Below, one piece after another: positions 14,761-22,296 of a stretch of DNA of 38,399 bases. Source of the DNA: UBA6019 sp035535055 (GTDB taxonomy: Bacteria > Chloroflexota > Dormibacteria > Dormibacterales > Dormibacteraceae); NCBI GenBank assembly GCA_035535055.1, contig DATLQT010000030.1, forward strand, positions 1-38,399, given 5' to 3'. The notes under the pieces were generated by a model. That model was not told where the DNA came from and made no database searches. It saw only the letters and a program-made list of their open reading frames with translations. The position numbers were made by a program, and so were the translations under genes. How positions within the stretch are numbered: position 1 is the stretch's first letter; every line of letters begins with the position of its first letter.

Positions 14761-15684
14761 ATGGCGGTCGTGCCCTCGCTCGTGCATCTCGGATCGGTGA
14801 TGGGCGGCGTCCGCACCGTCGACCAGGTCGCGGTCGAGGAGCGGGCGGCCGCGCTCGGCAAGCGTTCGATCAAGAAGGCCTCCAAGGTATGGGCGCTGGA
14901 GCTGGCGATCCGGATGACCGACCTGACCACCCTGGAGGGCTCCGACACGCGCGGCAAGGTGGCGGCGCTCTGCGCGAAGGGCGTCCGACCCGACCCCTCC
15001 GACCCCACCATCCCGAGCGTGGCGGCGATCTGCATCTACCCCTCGATGATCCACGTCGCCGTCGAGCACCTGCGGGGCAGCGAGGTCCGCGTCGCGAGCG
15101 TGGCGACGGCCTTCCCCTCGGGGCAGAGCTTCCTCGAGGTGAAGCTGGCCGAGACCCGCCAGGCGGTGGCCGCCGGCGCCGACGAGGTCGACATGGTGAT
15201 CGACCGCGGCGCCTTTTTGAGCGGCGACTACCAGAAGGTCTACGACGAGATCGTCGCTATCAAGGAGGCGGCCGGCCAGGCGCACTTGAAGGTGATCCTG
15301 GAGACCGGCGAGCTGGGCACCTACGACAACGTCCGCCGCGCCTCGGTGCTGGCGATGGCGGCCGGGGCCGACTTCATCAAGACCTCGACCGGCAAGATCA
15401 ACCCGGCCGCCACGCCGCCGGTGACCCTGGTGATGATGGAGGCGATCCGCGACTTCCACCGGGAGACCGGGCGCGCGGTCGGCCTCAAGCCGGCCGGCGG
15501 CATCCGCACCGCCAAGCAGGCGGTGCAGTACCTGGTCCTGCTCTACGAGACGCTGGGGGCCGACTGGATGACGCCCGAGCGATTCCGGATCGGGGCCTCG
15601 AGCCTGCTCAACGACTGCCTGATGCAGCTGGCGAAGGAGAAGTCGGGCGCCTACCAGTCGGGCGACTACTTCACCATCGACTAG
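14761..15684 (+). CDS. deoC: Deoxyribose-phosphate aldolase
   Basis: This class I aldolase cleaves 2-deoxyribose 5-phosphate to acetaldehyde and glyceraldehyde 3-phosphate through a Schiff base. FIKTSTGK contains the Schiff-base Lys207, and GLKPAGGIRT has the second catalytic Lys243. DEVDMVIDRGAF and CIYPSMI are other conserved blocks. At 307 residues it belongs to the longer DeoC form, with a ~50-residue N-terminal extension. It is followed 5 nt later by an aldehyde dehydrogenase, which fits removal of the acetaldehyde produced. Confidence 0.95.
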   Translation: MAVVPSLVHLGSVMGGVRTVDQVAVEERAAALGKRSIKKASKVWALELAIRMTDLTTLEGSDTRGKVAALCAKGVRPDPSDPTIPSVAAICIYPSMIHVAVEHLRGSEVRVASVATAFPSGQSFLEVKLAETRQAVAAGADEVDMVIDRGAFLSGDYQKVYDEIVAIKEAAGQAHLKVILETGELGTYDNVRRASVLAMAAGADFIKTSTGKINPAATPPVTLVMMEAIRDFHRETGRAVGLKPAGGIRTAKQAVQYLVLLYETLGADWMTPERFRIGASSLLNDCLMQLAKEKSGAYQSGDYFTID

Positions 15685-15689
15685 CCGGA

Positions 15690-17162
15690 ATGGCAATCAG
15701 CAAGCGGCCCCAGTCCGCCCTCGCCAGCAGGACCTTCGAGTACCAACCGGCCCCGGAGGCGATCGACCACGTCCGCATCGCCGACCGCTACGGGCTCTTC
15801 ATCGGCGGACGCTTTGTCGAACCGCTCTCGGGCAAGCGGTTCCCGACCGTTAACCCCGCCACCGAGGAGACGCTGGCCGAGGTCTCCGAGGCGCTGGCGG
15901 CCGACGTCGACGCCGCGGTCGGGGCCGCGGCCAGGGCCCAGGAGTCCTGGGGGCGCCTCAACCCCGCCCGGCGGGCGCGCTACATCCTGCGGATCTCCCG
16001 GATCATCCAGGAGCGGGCGCGCGAGCTGGCGGTCGTCGAGACCATGGATGGCGGCAAGCCGATCAAGGAGTCCCGCGACGTCGACGTCCCGCTGGCGGCC
16101 GCCCACTTCTTCTACTACGGCGGCTGGGCCGACAAGCTGGAGTGGGCGTTCCCCAACTGCGACCATCGGCCGGTCGGCGTCTGCGGCCAGGTCATCCCCT
16201 GGAACTTCCCGCTCCTGATGCTGGCCTGGAAGATCGCGCCGGCGCTGGCGGCGGGCAACACCGTCGTCCTCAAGCCGGCCGAGACAACGCCGCTCACCGC
16301 GCTGCTCTTCGCCGAGGTCTGCCAGCAGGCCGAGCTTCCCCCGGGGGTCGTCAACATCGTCACCGGCGCGGGCAAAACCGGCTCCCTTGTAGTTGCCCAT
16401 CCCGGCGTCCGCAAGGTCGCCTTCACCGGCTCGACCGAGGTCGGCAAGCAGATCCAGCGCTCGATCGCCGGCAGCGGCAAGCGGCTGACCCTCGAGCTCG
16501 GGGGCAAGGCCGCCAACATCGTCTTCGACGACGCGCCTCTCGACCAGGCGGTGGAGGGCATCGTCAACGGCATCTACTTCAACCAGGGCCACGTCTGCTG
16601 CGCCGGCAGCCGCCTGCTGGTCCAGGAGTCGATCGCCGAAGCCCTGCTGGAGAAGCTTCGGCGCCGGGTGGACACCTTGCGCCTGGGCGACCCGCTGGAC
16701 AAGAACACCGACATCGGCGCCATCAACTCAAAGGCTCAGCTGGAGAAGATCGAGGGCCTGGTCGAGTCCGGCCGCGCGGAGGGCGCCGAGATCTACCAGC
16801 CTCCCTGCGAGCTCCCGGCGAAGGGCTATTGGTTCCCGCCCACGATCTTCACCAACGTCTCCCAGTCGCACCGGATCGCCCGGGAGGAGATCTTCGGGCC
16901 GGTCCTCTCGGTCCTGACCTTCCGAACGCCCACCGAGGCCGTCGAGAAGGCCAACAACACGCCCTACGGCCTCTCGGCGGGGATCTGGACCGAGAAGGGG
17001 TCGCGCATCCTCTGGATGACGCAGAGGATGCAAGCGGGCGTCGTCTGGGCCAACACCTACAACCGCTTCGACCCGACCTCGCCCTTCGGCGGCTACAAGG
17101 AGTCGGGCTACGGCCGCGAGGGCGGCCTTCACGGGCTGGCGCCCTATCTGGAGCTGAACTAG
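15690..17162 (+). CDS. Aldehyde dehydrogenase, full-length (ALDH16-like N-terminal half)
   Basis: The 490-residue NAD(P)-dependent dehydrogenase has all catalytic parts. IPWNFPLLMLAWKIAPALAAGNT forms the oxyanion/cofactor site (PWNFP Asn). FTGSTEVGKQI is the Rossmann glycine motif. LELGGK contains general base Glu269. GHVCCAGSR holds the nucleophile, probably Cys303. EIFGPVL and SPFGGYKESGYGREGG close the cofactor site. It probably oxidises the acetaldehyde released by DeoC to acetate. It starts 5 nt after deoC, and the next gene, a half-length homologue, begins 2 nt after its stop, so the three are one operon. Confidence 0.93.
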   Translation: MAISKRPQSALASRTFEYQPAPEAIDHVRIADRYGLFIGGRFVEPLSGKRFPTVNPATEETLAEVSEALAADVDAAVGAAARAQESWGRLNPARRARYILRISRIIQERARELAVVETMDGGKPIKESRDVDVPLAAAHFFYYGGWADKLEWAFPNCDHRPVGVCGQVIPWNFPLLMLAWKIAPALAAGNTVVLKPAETTPLTALLFAEVCQQAELPPGVVNIVTGAGKTGSLVVAHPGVRKVAFTGSTEVGKQIQRSIAGSGKRLTLELGGKAANIVFDDAPLDQAVEGIVNGIYFNQGHVCCAGSRLLVQESIAEALLEKLRRRVDTLRLGDPLDKNTDIGAINSKAQLEKIEGLVESGRAEGAEIYQPPCELPAKGYWFPPTIFTNVSQSHRIAREEIFGPVLSVLTFRTPTEAVEKANNTPYGLSAGIWTEKGSRILWMTQRMQAGVVWANTYNRFDPTSPFGGYKESGYGREGGLHGLAPYLELN

Positions 17163-17164
17163 CG

Positions 17165-17989
17165 GTGCCCGAAGCTCGCGTCGAGGTGCGCAAGACCTAC
17201 AAGCTCTACATCGGCGGCGAGTTCGTGCGATCCGAGTCCGGCCGCTCCTACGAGGTGGAAGGCGTGAACGTCCCCCGCGGGTCGCGCAAGGACCTCAGGG
17301 ACGCGGTCAAGCTGGCTCGCGGCGCCTTCGAGGGCTGGGCCGGGCGGACGGCAATGAACCGCGGGCAGGTGCTCTACCGCGCGGCCGAGATGCTGGACGG
17401 CCGCCGCCGCCAGTTCATCGCCGAGCTGGGCGGGGGCAAGCGCGCGGGCCGGGAGGTGGACGCCGCGGTGGAGGCCTTTGTCTGGTACGCGGGCTGGACC
17501 GACAAGCTCTCCCAGGTCGCCGGCACCGTCAACCCGGTCGCCGGGCCCTATTTCAACTTCACCATCCCGGAGCCGACCGGGGTCGTCGGCATCGTGGCCC
17601 CCGAGGAGCCGTCGCTGGCCGGGCTGGTGGTGCGGATCGCGCCCGCCCTGGCGGGCGGAAACACGGTGGTGGCGCTCGCCTCCGAGAATTCCCCGCTGCC
17701 GGCGCTGACGCTGGGCGAGGTGCTGGCCACCTCCGACTTTCCGGCCGGCGTCGTGAACCTGCTGACCGGCTACCGCAAGGAGCTGCTGTCCTGGCTGGCG
17801 GCCCACATGGACGTCAACGCGATCGACGCCGCCGGCTGCACGCCCGAGCAGCTGACGGCCGTCCAGGAGGCGGGCGCCGCCAACGTCAAGCGGGTGATCG
17901 GGCCGAACGGCAACCGCTCAGAGCTCACCCTCCAAGCCATCACCGACCTGATGGAGATGAAGACTGTCTGGCACCCGATCGGGGTCTGA
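17165..17989 (+). CDS. Half-length aldehyde dehydrogenase-like protein without catalytic domain
   Basis: The 274-residue protein aligns with the NAD-binding and early part of an ALDH: YIGGEFVRSESGRSYEV, VWYAGWTDKLSQVAGTVNPVAGPYFNFTIPEP, GIVAPEEPSLAGLVVRIAPALAGGNTVV and LPALTLGEVLATSDFPAGVVNLLTG. PWNFP is degraded to PEEPS. It ends where the catalytic Cys/Glu region should begin, finishing with a distinct tail LMEMKTVWHPIGV. It is not a random truncation: the frame is intact, it is translationally coupled to the full ALDH, and it keeps its own C-terminus. It resembles the non-catalytic second ALDH domain of ALDH16 proteins, here encoded separately. It is probably a structural or regulatory partner of the upstream enzyme. 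Confidence 0.8.
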   Translation: MPEARVEVRKTYKLYIGGEFVRSESGRSYEVEGVNVPRGSRKDLRDAVKLARGAFEGWAGRTAMNRGQVLYRAAEMLDGRRRQFIAELGGGKRAGREVDAAVEAFVWYAGWTDKLSQVAGTVNPVAGPYFNFTIPEPTGVVGIVAPEEPSLAGLVVRIAPALAGGNTVVALASENSPLPALTLGEVLATSDFPAGVVNLLTGYRKELLSWLAAHMDVNAIDAAGCTPEQLTAVQEAGAANVKRVIGPNGNRSELTLQAITDLMEMKTVWHPIGV

Positions 17990-18017
17990 CGCTCCGTCCC
18001 CGCCTGCCGCAAAAGAA

Positions 18018-18049
18018 GAAGCGCCGCCCCGGGCTGGGGGCGGCGCTTC
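18018..18049. terminator. Bidirectional intrinsic terminator
   Basis: A perfect 13-bp stem (GAAGCGCCGCCCC at 18018-18030 with GGGGCGGCGCTTC at 18037-18049) closes a 6-nt loop between the converging ALDH-like and Hcp-like genes. On the minus strand it is followed by TTCTTTTGC, so it is best oriented to terminate the Hcp operon. It can also stop the deoC operon from the other side. Confidence 0.75.
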
Positions 18050-18059
18050 AGATCTTGGT

Positions 18060-18545
18060 CTAGACCTTCGCGTTCTGGAGGAGATTCCAGCTTGCGGAGA
18101 TGGCGCGTCCGAATTGAGGCGTGTAGTCGACCTCGATCTTGACGAAGGAAAGGGAGAACTGGTCTGTCGCTAGAGAGGTGTCGCCATCGGGCCCGGTGTT
18201 GCTGAAGGACGTCACCAGCACGTCGCTGAGCTTGTAGACGAGAGACGCCGAGGTGGAAGAGGTTGACTCAGTCGCCACGTCGCGGACTGACAACACCGCG
18301 CCGGTGATGTGCTGGCCGGAGGCGCAAGCAAAGAACAGTAGCGGTGACGCAATGCTGGTGTTACTCGAAAAATGGAAATCCTGCATCGAGACCTTGCCGG
18401 CTCCGCCGCCGCTTCCGCTCCCGGTCAGGCGCCCCGTATTCTCCTCACCCCAGCTGTAGCTTATGAGCTTGATCCCGTTGGGCTGCTTTGAATCAATTGT
18501 CCCGCCCGTAATCCCCTCGATCGTGAGGAAGCAGTCCACCGCCAT
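18060..18545 (-). CDS. Hcp-family (type VI secretion tube-like) protein
   Basis: The 161-residue protein carries the Hcp pattern throughout: FLTIEGITGGTIDSKQPNGIKLISYSWGEEN at the N-terminus, KVSMQDFHFSSNTSIASPLLFFACASGQHI in the middle, VYKLSDVLVTSFS, and SFVKIEVDYTPQ at the C-terminus. Hcp forms hexameric rings that stack into the T6SS inner tube. No other T6SS gene lies in this window. The ATG follows the stop of the Tat-exported barrel gene with no gap (TAG ATG), so the two are tightly coupled. It may be a free-standing Hcp-like protein with a different role. Confidence 0.88.
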   Translation of the reverse strand: MAVDCFLTIEGITGGTIDSKQPNGIKLISYSWGEENTGRLTGSGSGGGAGKVSMQDFHFSSNTSIASPLLFFACASGQHITGAVLSVRDVATESTSSTSASLVYKLSDVLVTSFSNTGPDGDTSLATDQFSLSFVKIEVDYTPQFGRAISASWNLLQNAKV

Positions 18546-19100
18546 CTACCGGCCCTCCCCGTTCATTTTCAAGTCGAGTGTCAGCTCCGCGGTGCCATTG
18601 CCGCCGACCTCGAAAGGCCGCTGGACGGCGGTATAGCTGCCGCTGGCGCCGGCATAGCGGCCGGTGCCTCCGATGACGGCGTAGGTCGCGTCCGCTCCGC
18701 CCACCGCGGTGCCCATTCCGACCAGGCTGCCCTCGGGCAGCTGGATCGTGTGCATCTGCATCTCGGCCCGAGCGGGACCGGTCGCTCCAGGCATGTCCAG
18801 GTGCATCGACGTGGCGAAGAAGGAGCCCAATGGCGGCCCGTCCGGTGTCGCGCTGAGAACCCCGGTGATGGTGACCCGGTCGCCAGGCTTGGGCAGCACT
18901 CCGCGCTTTAGGCCCGCCGCCTGGAGGTGCCAGCTGCTGCCATGGAGACGGGGCGGCGTTCCCACAGCCCCCTCGACGCCGGCAGCGCTGCGCGAGTACT
19001 CGGCTGCGGCTCCGATCCCGGCGGCGCCCGCAACGCCCGCTAAGGCGATGGCTCCGAGCTTCAAGATGCCACGCCGCGTGGCGCGGCCTGACTCGTTCAT
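18546..19100 (-). CDS. Tat-exported beta-barrel protein (allene-oxide-cyclase/dirigent-like)
   Basis: The 184-residue protein starts with a twin-arginine signal: ATRRGILKLG (Arg9-Arg10, matching T-R-R-x-I-L-K), then a hydrophobic stretch AIALAGVAGAAGIGAAA and a likely cleavage region near residue 33. The mature part is beta-rich. It ends with VIGGTGRYAGASGSYTAVQRPFE, the conserved strand-turn of allene-oxide-cyclase-barrel/dirigent-like proteins. These bind or cyclise hydrophobic compounds, but no catalytic residue can be named here. The ATG at 19100 is preferred to an in-frame start 60 nt upstream because the Tat motif follows at once and GGAGGGG lies upstream. It is the first gene of a two-gene operon with the Hcp-like gene. 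Confidence 0.72.
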   Translation of the reverse strand: MNESGRATRRGILKLGAIALAGVAGAAGIGAAAEYSRSAAGVEGAVGTPPRLHGSSWHLQAAGLKRGVLPKPGDRVTITGVLSATPDGPPLGSFFATSMHLDMPGATGPARAEMQMHTIQLPEGSLVGMGTAVGGADATYAVIGGTGRYAGASGSYTAVQRPFEVGGNGTAELTLDLKMNGEGR

Positions 19101-19217
19101 GTCCTTGACCCCTCCCTCACCGAGCCGATTGCGAATGCGACACGATGGTAAGGCACGCAAAGCGGTTCGGATCAGTCGAGAACGCGTGGGGTCTTGTTGT
19201 GCAACCCTAACCCCCGG

Positions 19218-20681
19218 ATGACTGCCGGCGACCCCGCCAAGCTGGTCGCCCCCGCCCTCCGCGAGGCTGGCTACACGTTGCCGGCGATCCGGAACCTGAT
19301 CGGGGGAGAGCGCACCCTATCAAGCGGTGCCGACGATCGGGTGGTCTTCGAGCGCCGCTTTGCCGGAAGCTCGCCACTCGACCTGGCGGCGCGCCTCCTC
19401 CTGCTTGACCTGGAGGTCGACGGCGCCGCCTGGGATCGCGGCCTGCCGGCCCTGCCGGCGGCCGCTCTGGAGGAGCTCGGGATCGTCGAGCGCCGCGGCG
19501 GGGCGCTGCGGGCCCGGGCCCGACTGGTGCCCCACGGCGACCTTTACGTGACTTCCGACCCGCATAGCGATGCAGCCGGATTGGAGCATGTGACCGGTAT
19601 CAGCAACCCCGCCGTTCTACTCAGCGACCTGGCCGTGCGCCGGCCGGTGGCGCTCGGTCTCGACCTCGGCTGTGGCGGAGGCATCCAGGCGCTGTTGATG
19701 TCTCGTCACTGCGCGAAGGTGATTGCGACCGACATCAATCCGCGCGCCCTCGAGTTCACGCGGCTCAACGCTCGCCTCAACGGTATCTCCAACATCGAGA
19801 CGCGCCTCGGTAGCCTGTTCGAACCCGCCGGAGACCTCCGCTTCGACCTCATCCTCTGCAACCCGCCCTACGTCATCTCGCCCGAGTCCCGGCTCCTTTA
19901 CCGCGACAGTGGCATGGCAGGAGACAGCCTCTGCCGCCAGATCGTCGGCGAGGCTGGCCTCCACCTCGCCGAGGGCGGCTTTGCCCAGATGCTGGTGAGC
20001 TGGGCGCAGGTTGGGGACCGCCCCTGGCAGGAGACCCTCGAAGATTGGTTGGGGAGCGCGCCGTGCGACGCCTGGTTCCTCCACTACCTGACCGAGGACC
20101 CCCTGACCCACGCCGCCAAGTGGAACCGGCCGGAGACGCCGGCGGGATTGGCCGGGTTCGCCGCCGCCGTCGACAGCTGGACCGCCTACTTCAGCGAGCA
20201 GGGCATCGACGCGGTGGGCTTCGGTTCGGTCACCATGAGGCGCCGCTCGGGCGGGCGGAACTGGCGCCGCTCGGACGCGCTTCGCGAGGCCCATGGCTCG
20301 GCCGGTAACCACATCCTTCGCGTCTTCGCCGCCGAGGACCTGCTGCGCGCCCTACCGGACGAGGAGGCGCTGTTCGGCACCCGGTGGCGGCTGGCGCCGG
20401 GCCACCGCTTGGAGCAGTCGCTGGTCCAGGGTCCCGAAGGTGGCTGGCACCCGCTGGAGACCCGGTTGGCGATGACCGAAGGCTTCGGGTTCAGCGGTTC
20501 CATCGACCTGCCCCTTGCCCAGATGCTGCAGCACCTCGACGGGAAGCGGACGGTTGCCGATGCGGTGGGCATGGCGGCCAAGGAGGTCGGCATCCCGAGG
20601 GCGGAGCTGGCCGCCTACCGCCGGGCCGCCGGGCAGACCGTTCGACGCCTCCTCGAGCTCGGCCTGCTCGAAGCGGAATAA
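19218..20681 (+). CDS. Class I SAM-dependent methyltransferase (HemK/RsmC-like, NPPY motif)
   Basis: The 487-residue protein has an ~140-residue N-terminal domain. A Rossmann methyltransferase core follows: LGLDLGCGGGIQAL (motif I, about 147-160), VIATDINPRALEF (motif II) and LILCNPPYVISPES with NPPY at 215-218. NPPY is typical of enzymes that methylate planar nitrogens such as protein Gln or nucleobases. The C-terminal ~150 residues end in a helical winged-helix-like segment (RTVADAVGMAAKEVGI...LLELGLL). It resembles a family common in actinobacteria; the target is unknown. It is divergent from the Tat/Hcp operon. Confidence 0.85.
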   Translation: MTAGDPAKLVAPALREAGYTLPAIRNLIGGERTLSSGADDRVVFERRFAGSSPLDLAARLLLLDLEVDGAAWDRGLPALPAAALEELGIVERRGGALRARARLVPHGDLYVTSDPHSDAAGLEHVTGISNPAVLLSDLAVRRPVALGLDLGCGGGIQALLMSRHCAKVIATDINPRALEFTRLNARLNGISNIETRLGSLFEPAGDLRFDLILCNPPYVISPESRLLYRDSGMAGDSLCRQIVGEAGLHLAEGGFAQMLVSWAQVGDRPWQETLEDWLGSAPCDAWFLHYLTEDPLTHAAKWNRPETPAGLAGFAAAVDSWTAYFSEQGIDAVGFGSVTMRRRSGGRNWRRSDALREAHGSAGNHILRVFAAEDLLRALPDEEALFGTRWRLAPGHRLEQSLVQGPEGGWHPLETRLAMTEGFGFSGSIDLPLAQMLQHLDGKRTVADAVGMAAKEVGIPRAELAAYRRAAGQTVRRLLELGLLEAE

Positions 20682-20714
20682 GCGGCCGCCCAACTCGCAT
20701 TGAACTCGAGAGAA

Positions 20715-20948
20715 ATGATCAAGGTCTACGCCACGACCTGGTGCGGCGACTGCAGGATGGCCAAGCACGTCCTCGACCAGCGCCAGGTCGAGTACGAGTA
20801 CATCGACATCGACCGCGAGCCCGGGGCCGCGGCCCTGGTGCAGGAGATCAACGGCGGCTTCCGCACCGTCCCGACCATCCTCTTCCCTGACGGCCGGGTG
20901 CTGGTCGAGCCCTCGCGCCTCGAACTGGAGGCCGCGCTGGCCGCCTAG
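20715..20948 (+). CDS. Mycoredoxin/glutaredoxin-like protein
   Basis: The 77-residue thioredoxin-fold protein has the active-site motif WCGDC (Cys10, Cys13) and the cis-proline loop RTVPTIL. Glutaredoxin-like proteins of this size reduce mixed disulfides with low-molecular-weight thiols (mycothiol in actinobacteria) or act like NrdH. I start at ATG 20715, after GAGAG; a TTG five codons upstream is possible. It follows the methyltransferase by 33 nt and may share its transcript. The stop overlaps that of the convergent cysteine hydrolase gene by 4 nt. Confidence 0.85.
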   Translation: MIKVYATTWCGDCRMAKHVLDQRQVEYEYIDIDREPGAAALVQEINGGFRTVPTILFPDGRVLVEPSRLELEAALAA

Positions 20949-21490
20949 GCCGCCGGCGCCTCGACGCCGTAGTAGCGGGCGAGGTCGGCGGGCAGCATGT
21001 GGGCCGGCTCGTCGCCGAAGATCGCCGAGGTGCGCTCCAGGGCCCGGGCCACCAGGGCCGAGCACATGAGGTGCGACTCGTAGGAGACGTTGACCTTGGC
21101 GCCGGTCAGCAGCGAGAGCCCGACGCTGAACAGGTCGAGAAAGCCGAAGGGCTGGCCGACCAGGCTCTCGGCGAAGGCGGCCACCTGGGCCCTGTCCCGC
21201 TGGTCGGCGCTGTCGCCGATGCGGACCAGGTGATATTCGCGCTCCTGGTACTTGGAGAGGTTGGTTCGTACCACGCCGTGCGTTTCGGCCTCCACCAGCG
21301 AGCCGTCACGGTCGACGATCACCGCGGCATGGCTCCAGTAGGAGTACTTGCGCTCGCGGCCCCTGATCTTCTGGGCGATGCGGATCATTCGCGAGACCAG
21401 GTGCCGGCGGTGGGTGAGGATGAAGTCGCCCGGCTCGAACTCGGTCGCGGACTCCCCGGGGCCGTAGCGGTCGACGCGGAAACCTGACAT
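20945..21490 (-). CDS. YiiX/YebB-like NlpC/P60 papain-fold cysteine hydrolase
   Basis: The 181-residue protein has the circularly permuted papain-like order. FEPGDFILTHRR precedes the catalytic His in YWSHAAVIVDRDG, followed by LVEAETHGVVR, and the nucleophile Cys is in HLMCSALVARALE near the C-terminus. Relatives cleave amide or thioester bonds in cell-wall peptides or lipids. No signal peptide is seen. The ATG at 21490 is chosen because a TATACA box lies 7 nt upstream; alternatives at 21514 and 21541 would overlap the divergent VOC gene. The reaction is unknown. Confidence 0.72.
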   Translation of the reverse strand: MSGFRVDRYGPGESATEFEPGDFILTHRRHLVSRMIRIAQKIRGRERKYSYWSHAAVIVDRDGSLVEAETHGVVRTNLSKYQEREYHLVRIGDSADQRDRAQVAAFAESLVGQPFGFLDLFSVGLSLLTGAKVNVSYESHLMCSALVARALERTSAIFGDEPAHMLPADLARYYGVEAPAA

Positions 21491-21497
21491 CGCTTGT

Positions 21498-21505
21498 TGT
21501 ATATC
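21498..21505. promoter_or_regulatory. Overlapping divergent -10 boxes (cysteine hydrolase / VOC)
   Basis: In the 22-nt gap, TATACA on the minus strand (21498-21503) is 7 nt from the hydrolase ATG and TATATC on the plus strand (21500-21505) is 7 nt from the VOC ATG at 21513. The boxes overlap by four bases on opposite strands, so only one direction can be open at a time. Both transcripts would be leaderless. Confidence 0.45.
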
Positions 21506-21512
21506 TTCTCTC

Positions 21513-21914
21513 ATGCTCTCAACCCAAGCGATATTCGCCATGTACGTCCCTGACGTCCGCGCGGCGCTCGACTTCTACACCGACAAGCTCGGCTTCCGCG
21601 TCATCACCGACCACGCAGACGACGAGTTCTCCTATGCGACCGCCGCTCCCGAGGGTGCGACCTGGCGCCTGATCTTCAGCCGCCCCGACATCCATGGGCC
21701 CGAGCTGGCCGAGCGATTCGAGGCCGAGGTCGGCTTCTCACCGCATTTCCTGCTCGCCGCCGAGGACCTGGGCGCGGAGATCAAGCGGCTCGAACGCGCC
21801 GGGGTCGAGATCGTCGACCACCCCACGCTGCAAGCGACGGGGATGATCCAGGCCCACGTCAAGGACCTCTACGGCAACGTGATCACCCTCATCGCGGAGA
21901 GCGATCTCTTCTAG
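21513..21914 (+). CDS. VOC-family protein (glyoxalase/bleomycin-resistance fold)
   Basis: The 133-residue protein is a pair of beta-alpha-beta-beta-beta modules. IFAMYVPDVRAALDFYTDKLGFRVI opens the first, and LGAEIKRLERAGVEIVDHP with VKDLYGNVITLIAESDLF closes the second. The DPDGN-type end (here LYGN) and Glu near the C-terminus fit a metal site. VOC proteins include glyoxalase I, dioxygenases and antibiotic-binding proteins; which one this is cannot be told. It stands alone, with a leaderless-type promoter. Confidence 0.82.
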   Translation: MLSTQAIFAMYVPDVRAALDFYTDKLGFRVITDHADDEFSYATAAPEGATWRLIFSRPDIHGPELAERFEAEVGFSPHFLLAAEDLGAEIKRLERAGVEIVDHPTLQATGMIQAHVKDLYGNVITLIAESDLF

Positions 21915-21917
21915 CGG

Positions 21918-22214
21918 CTAGTCCCGGTACCTGTAGACGATCCGGCCGCGGGTGAGGTCGTAGGGCGATAGCTCGACCCGGATCCGGTCGCCCGGGGTGA
22001 TCCGGATGAAGAAGCGGCGCATCCTGCCGGCCGCATAGGCGATCAGCTTGTGTCCGTTTTCGAGCTCGACCTCGAACATCGCGTTGGGGAGGGCCTGGGT
22101 GACGGTCGCCTCCATGGCGATCGCCTCCTCCTTCTGGTCCTCGGGTGCGACGACGGTCGGCCGGGCGCGCGCCGGCTTGCGCCCTCTCGAGTTGGGTCGG
22201 GATGAACGTGCCAA
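21918..22214 (-). CDS. infA: Translation initiation factor IF-1 with basic N-terminal extension
   Basis: The S1/OB-fold factor binds the ribosomal A site during initiation. The core MEATVTQALPNAMFEVELENGH, GRMRRFFIRITPGDRIRVELSPYDLTRGRIVYR is plainly IF-1. Homology with E. coli IF-1 continues upstream of the internal Met (KEEAIAMEATV against KEDNIEMQGTV). No ATG or GTG lies before it, so TTG at 22214 is the likely start, giving 98 residues with a 26-residue Arg/Pro/Ser-rich extension; TAGACT lies 11 nt upstream. The alternative is ATG at 22115 (65 residues), which has a perfect AAGGAGG site but would cut off the first conserved residues. Confidence 0.88.
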   Translation of the reverse strand: MARSSRPNSRGRKPARARPTVVAPEDQKEEAIAMEATVTQALPNAMFEVELENGHKLIAYAAGRMRRFFIRITPGDRIRVELSPYDLTRGRIVYRYRD

Positions 22215-22225
22215 AGAACTAAGAG

Positions 22226-22231
22226 AGTCTA
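22226..22231 (-). promoter_or_regulatory. -10 box before infA
   Basis: TAGACT on the minus strand lies 11 nt before the TTG at 22214, giving a predicted 5' leader of about 5 nt. It supports the extended IF-1 start and separates infA from the acyltransferase gene 82 nt upstream. Confidence 0.4.
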
Positions 22232-22296
22232 CCCGCCGAGGTGCAGGCGAACCTGGAGCAGGGGAGGTCGCTTCCGATACCGCCGACGCGGACGGT

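Noticed and set aside
17165..17989. Second ALDH as a decayed pseudogene
   Set aside because: The frame is intact, it starts 2 nt after the previous stop, ends before a terminator and has a distinct C-terminus, which fits a real partner protein better.
18060..18545. Part of a complete type VI secretion system
   Set aside because: No sheath, TssM/TssK, ClpV or VgrG gene lies on either side; the neighbours are an ALDH-like gene and a methyltransferase.
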